In this document: one piece after another, positions 57,501 through 64,000 of the stretch
Layout of the letters: each line of letters opens with the position of its first letter
Position numbering within the stretch: the first letter of the stretch is position 1
Source: Rosellinia necatrix
Lineage: Eukaryota; Ascomycota; Sordariomycetes; Xylariales; Xylariaceae
Reading direction: 5' to 3'
Length of the DNA stretch: 64,000 nucleotides
Assembly (NCBI GenBank): GCA_021209875.1
Contig: JAGYVD010000004.1
Coordinates: forward strand, 372,001-436,000
Notes under the pieces: generated by a model
What the model was told of the DNA's origin: nothing
Database searches by the model: none
Seen by the model: the letters and a program-made list of their open reading frames with translations, nothing else
Program-made: the position numbers and the translations under genes

Positions 57501-59342
57501 TAAATAGGGAGGTAGGCTAGTGTGGGCAAGTAGGTAGCCCTCCTGGCCTTCTCTACCTGGAAGACCAAGATGCCTAACCCCAAGTCTGTTCCCCCATCTC
57601 TGTGTGACTGCTGAACCATAAACACTTCCTGCCAGGGCCGAGGTTGGGAATATAGTCCCTGTGTTTGTTTTTGAAGCTGTCTGACATTTACCCTCCTATA
57701 CCTGCTTTCCCTTGTAAATTGTACGTATGTTCGCTTCTTGTTTGGGCTGGGCCGGCGAAAAACAAAGCTTAGGTGGTCAAAGAAACCCCCGTCGCACGGT
57801 GTGTCTATCTTGGTACTGTAGACGGTCCATCTTAAAAGGCTCTTTTTCCCGAACTAGCAACCTATCTAGGTAGGTGGGTAGACTCAGTAGGTATGTATGT
57901 TAGGTACCTGACTTGCCTAGGAGAGTACTGTGCGTATGTGGGAGCTACTTACTTGCCTACCTACCTGCCTTACCTGCCTGCTATGAGCAGCCATTGGTAT
58001 TGGTGCGCTACCTACCTACCGGGTACTCCATCAAATACCTGCCTAGTAGTAGTAGTAGTAGTAGTAGTAATATTAACGTCTAATCTAGGTGGTTGGTATC
58101 GCTAGTTACATTTTAATGGTGCGATTGTAAATACCTGCCTAGGTATTGTACCCTCCCTGCCTGTAGTTAGTGGATGTAGTGTACTTGTGGGAAAAAAAAG
58201 GGACCTAAAATGGGCTTGGCTGCACTGCATGGCACCAGTTGCACTGGCCTCTCTTACTGGCATTTGGTTTTGGCTCGCTGGTGCGCCGCTGGCTGCATGA
58301 AGCGGCGTGGTCCTGGTCTACCGCCCGCCCACACAGCCCACAGCCTCTCTCCTCCCTACCCAGGTACCCAGACAGGGCCCTCTTTACCCATTATAATAAC
58401 AACCCTCTTGCCCCCGACTTGCTCTAACTTCTGCTTGATCCATCCCATCATACATCAATAGCTATCTCGGCGTTGCAGCAGCTGCACCACCCTCACCACC
58501 ACACTCGCTTTACCGCACCTTTTAGGAAGTCCTCGTCGACTCCTGTCATTCGCTTGTTCCTTTTTTTGTGTTTGGGAGATTGGGAAACTCGAGAGTATCT
58601 GAAATCCTACCGCCTACTCCGACCCGCGCCCGCTTTGTCATATCGCCAGCATCATTATCGCCCACACTGGTATCAAGAGTTGCCCTGGTATATCCGCCAA
58701 GTCCCGCAGGGAAACCCAGCTGTGTAGTCCGGACCGGAGACCACTGGTTACTGTTGTCGACCGTCGCCATATATATGACATTGCCCTCTCTCCGCTAGAG
58801 TTGGCTCATCTTCGTTGAGCCCGTGCTCACCCGCCTGCAACGAGATATTCAATCGCTTAAACATCTTTAAAGGGAATATCCAGCTAGACAAATCTCACCA
58901 TACAACGAATATCTCGTGCCCGCAGTTGTTGTCGCCTCATCTCCGCCGTTGCAGCAAGACGCCGTTGGAACCCTCCCGCTTGATGCATGTGTCGATAGCC
59001 TGTTATTGCTAGCCGTCTGAATTTGCCCCAAGTTACGACCTCAAGGGAATCGCAACCTGCTGCCGAGCTTTGTTGTCTATCCGAATCTGATTCTAAACCT
59101 CCCTCAACTTTCCGAAAGTTTCGCTCGCTTTTTTTGTTTCTAGCACGAAGCTTTTTCGTGCCTCGCTATGTATGTAAATTGCCACCTGGGCTTGGTCTGT
59201 CTCCGAACGTTGTCAAACGTTGTCAAGCGGGAACCTCCATGACTAGATATCCGATGCACAGGTCACTACTTAACAGTCACCTTGCTAATAAGTCTATTAG
59301 TTTTTTTTTTTTTCTCCACCCTCTTCATCTTCGTTTTCTACA

Positions 59343-61354
59343 ATGGCTGGTCCTGGCGGTGGTCCCCCGCGACGCAGGTTTGTTACATATCAACCAATCC
59401 CGCAAAACGAACCAACTAACCTTGCATTAGTCACACCAAGTCGCGCAAAGGTTGTGAGAACTGGTAAGAGAGACAAGAACTCGGGCCAGTGGGTGGCATA
59501 TGATTAACTCGGGAACTAGTAAACGCCGACACATCCGGTGTGACGAGAACTTCCCACAATGGTTCGTTCCTCGGCTTTCACCTGCTGAACAGTTTCGGAC
59601 TAATCATGCTCATAGCCGAAATTGCACGAAACATAAAGTCCGATGTCCTTACAATGATGTGTCCGTCCCTGACGAGAGAGCTACCACTCCGGATAAGCCT
59701 GACTTGATGTGGACCCCTGAGATTGAGGCAAACATTGCGGAATGGCAACGATCAGGGATCTTTCCATTTCCGAACCTCGTCTATTCGGCCCCGGTACCAC
59801 AATACTTCACTGTTGAGGAGCTCCGCCTTATCTACCATGTTGCTGCCATCTGCCACGAACTGAATGCGATGGATGCCAACAACTTCACTCTATGGACTCG
59901 TCAGATCCCGACGTAAGTGTTAAGGCGTCAGTCACAACAGCAGCCGCTAATGGTTAGGTAGCATACTGGCAATTGCCGCGAACCAACGCTATGTCATGCA
60001 TGCCCTACTGGCATTTTCGGCCGAACACATCGCGTTCCTAACAAGTTGTCCGTTGGTCGGCAATATGGCATATGAGCATCGTGGTATCGCGCTCAAGGGA
60101 CTCCAAGAAGCCATCGGGGTCTTTTCACCAGAGAACTCGGACGCTGTCTTGGCTGCATCGCTTGTGCTTTCGTGGCAGGCCACAGATTGGTAAGCAATAA
60201 TTGCTGCATCTCCCCGGATGAAGATCACTAACTCGAGCTTCTAATAGGCGAAGCTGGACCCAGCTAATGCAAGGAACCTCATCGGTAAGAATGCATGGGC
60301 GCGAGCATGCAAGTAGCCGAGCTAATATTTGAAAAAGGTCATTGATGCCATGGAACCATGGAAGCACGAGTCTCAATTTGGGGAGTTCATCGCGGAAAGC
60401 AGCACATTTCCCACTGCGCCTCCATCACCACAACCAGACCGCAAACCCAACCAACCACAGAAGGAGGACCTCGAGGCATTCCAACGCACCATCAATCAGC
60501 TGGCTAAGGTCGAGGCATATTTGAAGCAAAATAAGGAGGACCCTCAGCTTATTCAACAACTAGCTTCTTTCCTCAAAGGTGCTCGCAAGGTCAGCCCTAT
60601 CCAGTCTATTGAGGACCAGTTCGATCGATTACGACCTCTGCGAACGTGGCTTTTCTGGCTGCCAGTCGGATGCCTGAAAGAGAACGGGGCTTCGCCGAGC
60701 GCTCTATTGGTAATTGCGCATTATTACACAGCCGCTATGATGATGGAACGGCTCTTCCCAGAGATTGGTGCGGCCTACTTCGGCAGTCTAGCTATTGGAC
60801 CGGTGGAGGAAATTGCAAGACGCCTTCTCTCGATCAATGTTTCGGGAAGCCTGGACGGAGATGTTCAAACCCCCCTATCGCTTATGGAATTCCCCATCGA
60901 CACAATCAGTGAGTTTCGCTCACGGTTGGGATGGATTCAACCGATTCGCACACCTTCGTTCCCGCAATTCGACCCACCCAACTTTTATATGAGCGAACAT
61001 GGAACGCCACCTTCGACGTCGTCGTACATGCCTTACGGTGATAGCCCGGCCTTCAGTTGGAGTACGGAGGATCTCTCCATGCTCGCGCCTGAGCCCGAAT
61101 GTGGAAATGCTGCGAGTCCCTTGGCGCTCTCATCTCCGTATCATGCTGGCCAGTACCTCAACATCCCTTCTCCTTCATACGGCGGCTATAGTCCAGCATC
61201 CTCCACATTCGGCGAGGGGTCTATCGTGTATAGCGACCATGATGAATTCGGCTCATTCGAGACGAGCATGGCAGAGTATCCCCACATGGGCGCGCCAGGA
61301 CATGGGAATTTTAGTGTCGGGTTCGTCTCTCCAATCCAGCCTGTATGGATCTAA
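59343..61354 (+). CDS. Zn(II)2Cys6 transcription factor (Upc2/sterol-uptake-regulator-like)
   Basis: A nuclear fungal zinc-cluster activator. Seven exons (59343-59377, 59431-59463, 59520-59561, 59616-59912, 59962-60189, 60248-60284, 60338-61354) give 562 aa. The zinc cluster is split by three introns and reads GCENCKRRHIRCDENFPQC, then RNCTKHKVRC: six Cys at residues 20, 23, 30, 37, 40, 47 with the C-x2-C-x6-C-x6-C-x2-C-x6-C spacing. Next come WTPEIEANIAEWQRSGIFPF and YVMHALLAFSAEHIAFLTSC, and then the segment YEHRGIALKGLQEAIGVFSP and NSDAVLAASLVLSWQATDW typical of Upc2-like regulators. The Ser/Pro/Gly/Tyr-rich C-terminus resembles an activation domain. All introns are 49-58 nt. The target pathway is not shown by the sequence. 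A further 3' exon is possible. Confidence 0.9.
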
Positions 61355-61439
61355 GTGGCAACACTACTTCAAGGGCATTTTACCCATACGGAAAGTACAC
61401 AAATGATTGACCGTGGAACTCAGGACCGCTAGCGCCCAG

Positions 61440-61718
61440 CATGCTCCATCGTCGGGCCATTCTCCACTAGACATCCCCTTCCAGCGCCAGGATGCCGTTA
61501 ATTTCTCTAGTGGCTGGAAGCCCGTCACTCGTCAGGTCATGCCATCGCCATTTCTTGGGCCTCACCAATGGCCGGCCACTGGCTACAGTGAATCCACCAC
61601 ACCACTTTCCGTATCGGCGCCATCACCCGTCTTCATACCCTCGGCACAATTTACGCATCATCGCCACCATTCCTCTGTATCTTCGACGCCCTTTCACTTG
61701 AAGAGAGAGGAGGAGTGA
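61440..61718 (+). other. Candidate additional 3' exon of the zinc-cluster gene
   Basis: Directly downstream of the stop at 61354, an open frame reads HAPSSGHSPLDIPFQRQDAV, ... PHQWPATGYSESTTPLSVSA, ... FHLKREEE and then stops. Its Ser/Pro/His-rich composition matches the preceding activation-domain-like region. Splicing 61342 (donor GTATGG) to 61440 (acceptor CGCCCAG) is phase 0 and skips the stop, giving 651 aa. The donor is less than ideal, so this remains an alternative model. Confidence 0.4.
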
Positions 61719-64000
61719 TGCTACCCACCGGCTCCGTTTCCGACGATGTTTTCGAACCGTTTTTAAGTCTTTTTTTTACTACCTCTTTTAATCCACTTTC
61801 ACAGACGCCATTGTACACCACACTCCTTTGACAGGACTCGCTATACCGACATGTCTGTATCGACACAAAGACCACGACATTCCCTATATATCATACCTAT
61901 CCTTAATTGCTATTATATAATGATCCAGCTTACGACGCTCCTTACGATGATACCCGGAAGATACCCGATAGACACTCCTTACGCAAGTATTGCATTTAGA
62001 GACCGACCTCTCACACTCCTTACGACTTCACGACGATTTCTATACAATTTTCAAATAGAATCTCATCCGCTCCTTGAATACGGCATTATCTGGCATTATC
62101 AGGATACCCAAATCACACCTTGTTTCCGAACTGCATAGCGACTGTTTACACCTTTTCAATTGGCGGAGTGGAAAAATTGACGACAAGCGTAGGCTGTCTG
62201 TCTTTGCATGAATGGGCGTTTTGGTTCTGATTTCAGTTTTGATTTTGGTCTTGTTTTCTTTTCCTTTTTGGGGTTAATACACATGGAGTATATTCCTCGC
62301 GTGTTGATGGGTTTCGCGGGACCATGTATTAGGATGTTCACGTCAATGTTGGCTAAAAGATAAGGAGTTTTGGGCGCCCCAGCTGTCACTAGGGGTTAGC
62401 AGTGATGGAAGGAACCGAAGTGCTGGCCATGGGAACAAACTACGGGGTTCAAAGCGATTGCTTGCTGGCTTAGCGTTCGGTAGGCAGGAGAGCTGATGCA
62501 AATTAAGTAGGACTGCTTGATCTGATCACACATTGGCTTGCGGTAAATAATATTAATAAGACACCGTGCTGATTTAATGAATTTCGTTGCTACCATTTTT
62601 CTCCTTAGGCCTCGTGACCCTCCATGCCTCAGGTTGCGTGATTTACCCCGACGTTATAAGCCTGTCTCGAATCACCACCATAGTATCCCAACACGACGCT
62701 ACGCAGGAGGTAAATGCTTCGCAAGCGCAGCAAGGCCTGGCCCTGGCGCACTTCATTAGTGCCGTCTGCTTATTGCCTCTACATACTCCTACAGGTGTGC
62801 GCTAAAACCTACGGTAAAGGGCTGGAGCGCCAACAACGCAAGTCACCGACGGAACGTGACATCTTCCGGCGTGTTGCGCACAGCCCGACCCGCGATAATT
62901 CTGGTCTATACAGGTTCGACCTACGGTCCAGAGGCAGCATCATGACATAGGGCTCCGACGAAGCATAAGCATTCACCGAACGTAGCCAGGGACCGAACAG
63001 CATGTGCTTTGATCGATGCCTTACGGTTGAGCTAACTAGAAAATAGCTATGAGTGCCCGCTAAGGGTGAAACCCAGGTTCGCTAGATATTTATCCCAGCA
63101 CCAGACGTGTCGCCAACACCGCACGCGATGCACGCGATGCACACGATACACACGATACACACGATATACACGATATACATCCGAATTTGGCGGGGAAAAC
63201 GACAGGGGCCCAGATAGGCAGACGGCGCAGTCTCGCTAGCGAATACGAGGTTTTCCCCCACGATTCCGGAGTCGCTCAGTCGAGCCCAAGCCATTGAGCC
63301 CTCCCGGAACCTCCCGGCCTTTGTCCCTCAGCCCTGATCCACGGACGGGCGATATGGCCAGCCGGACTTCTTGGGCGAGAATCGAAGAAGCGCATAGCCG
63401 GAACAGGATAGCGGCGGCATACCTCTTCAGGGCGCAGCAAGGATCCGCCCGTCACACAGGCTTTGTCATGTCGGGTGAGCTGCGGTGGTGCGCTATGGTG
63501 TTGTATGGCAGGCCCGGTTGGCACCCGGACGGAACCCCTTTCAGTGAGTCGACCTACCCTCGGGAGGCACAGCGGGCGAGGGAAGCGCCCGCCATGCCCT
63601 GCCCTCGCTCGTGCGGGACAAAGGGGATTAAAAAAAATAATAAAAAATTAAAAGGATAATAATAAAAAATTAAAAACGAGCGGTGAGAGAGAGGCATTCA
63701 ATTCATGTAGGGTCGTCTATTCATCTACCGACGGTTACTCTTGGAATCCGCTCTCTTCATCCGGTAGCATGGGCAGTGCTCGCTGCTGGCCTCCCGACCC
63801 CAAATGGTCCCCCCGGCCGAAACTGTAGGATGAAGCACAAGCCAACCGCCCGTCGCATCGCAGGCCTACATTCTTCCCCTCCCTCCCCTTCTCCCTCTCC
63901 CTCTTTTCCCTCTCCATTCCTCGCATCGCTAGGTTATGTTGCTTAATCATAGGATGGTTCACATATATGTGCACCTATATACACAAGTAGAGCCCGTAGA
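61719..64000. other. Right-hand flank without recognised gene
   Basis: About 2.3 kb. Short frames at 62587-62805 and 63294-63659 were examined and match no family. A 10-bp tandem repeat (about 63121-63178, CACACGATAx units) and an AT-rich tract (63629-63676) are present. A gene could begin beyond the window. Confidence 0.45.
63121..63178. repeat. 10-bp tandem repeat
   Basis: Five to six units close to CACACGATAC, drifting from CACGCGATGC to CACGATATAC. Confidence 0.85.

Larger units (their letters stand above)
42827..59342. other. Gene-poor 16.5-kb region
   Basis: No protein-coding gene could be supported. Open frames rarely pass 150 codons, overlap on both strands and match nothing known to me. 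Contents include a tRNA-like element (43303-43423), coding-like short frames (43690-44012), poly-T and CT tracts (45588-45609, 45789-45845), a CAGA/CTGA repeat (45427-45488), ACAGTATGTT repeats (46313-46349) and GTGTA repeats (50775-50855). A TA run lies at 51540-51560, and TACCTAGGTA palindromes at 46851 and 56899. Two copies of a dispersed motif lie at 47322-47347 and 58042-58083. The right end must contain the promoter and leader of the zinc-cluster gene. Confidence 0.6.

Noticed and set aside
59023..59430. A 135-codon frame just before the zinc-cluster gene
   Set aside because: It overlaps exon 1 in another frame and shows no domain; more likely part of the 5' leader.

Overview
The window is nuclear DNA from a filamentous ascomycete (Pezizomycotina; Sordariomycetes is likely but is an inference). 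The evidence is many short GT-AG introns (about 50-150 nt, several with a CTAAC-like branch site), two HET-domain incompatibility-type genes, a Zn(II)2Cys6 regulator, a DUF3433 membrane protein, a 2EXR protein, and a decayed gene carrying the transition-type stops expected from RIP. No bacterial, plasmid or viral genes and no CRISPR array were seen.

Left part (1-11.6 kb): the 3' end of a Gyp7-type Rab GAP; vps55; an unremarkable 2 kb; a 2EXR protein; an AT-richer stretch of decayed genes (about 5.6-8.1 kb); proteasome subunit pre5; and Elongator subunit elp5, whose third exon carries microsatellite-like insertions. Accessory block (12.4-20.4 kb): a secreted aspartic protease, a HET gene, a conserved membrane protein on the opposite strand, and a second HET gene divergent from the membrane protein. 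This is the best candidate for an uncharacterised recognition or cell-death module.

Middle (21-43 kb): an unknown tail-anchored-like protein, the tri-snRNP 27K splicing protein, a 1253-aa DUF3433 protein, ER glucosidase I (GH63), p-aminobenzoate synthase, a LOG-family phosphoribohydrolase and a CLPTM1-family protein. These are mostly housekeeping genes with no common pathway: glycoprotein processing, folate precursor synthesis, splicing and ER membrane functions.

Right part: 42.8-59.3 kb is a 16.5-kb gene-poor stretch rich in TACCTAGGTA-type words, simple repeats and a tRNA-like Pol III element. It ends at a seven- or eight-exon Zn(II)2Cys6 transcription factor (59.3-61.7 kb). Nothing convincing follows to the window end. 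Exon models were spliced by hand from reading frames, splice signals and family resemblance; no search or transcript data were available.
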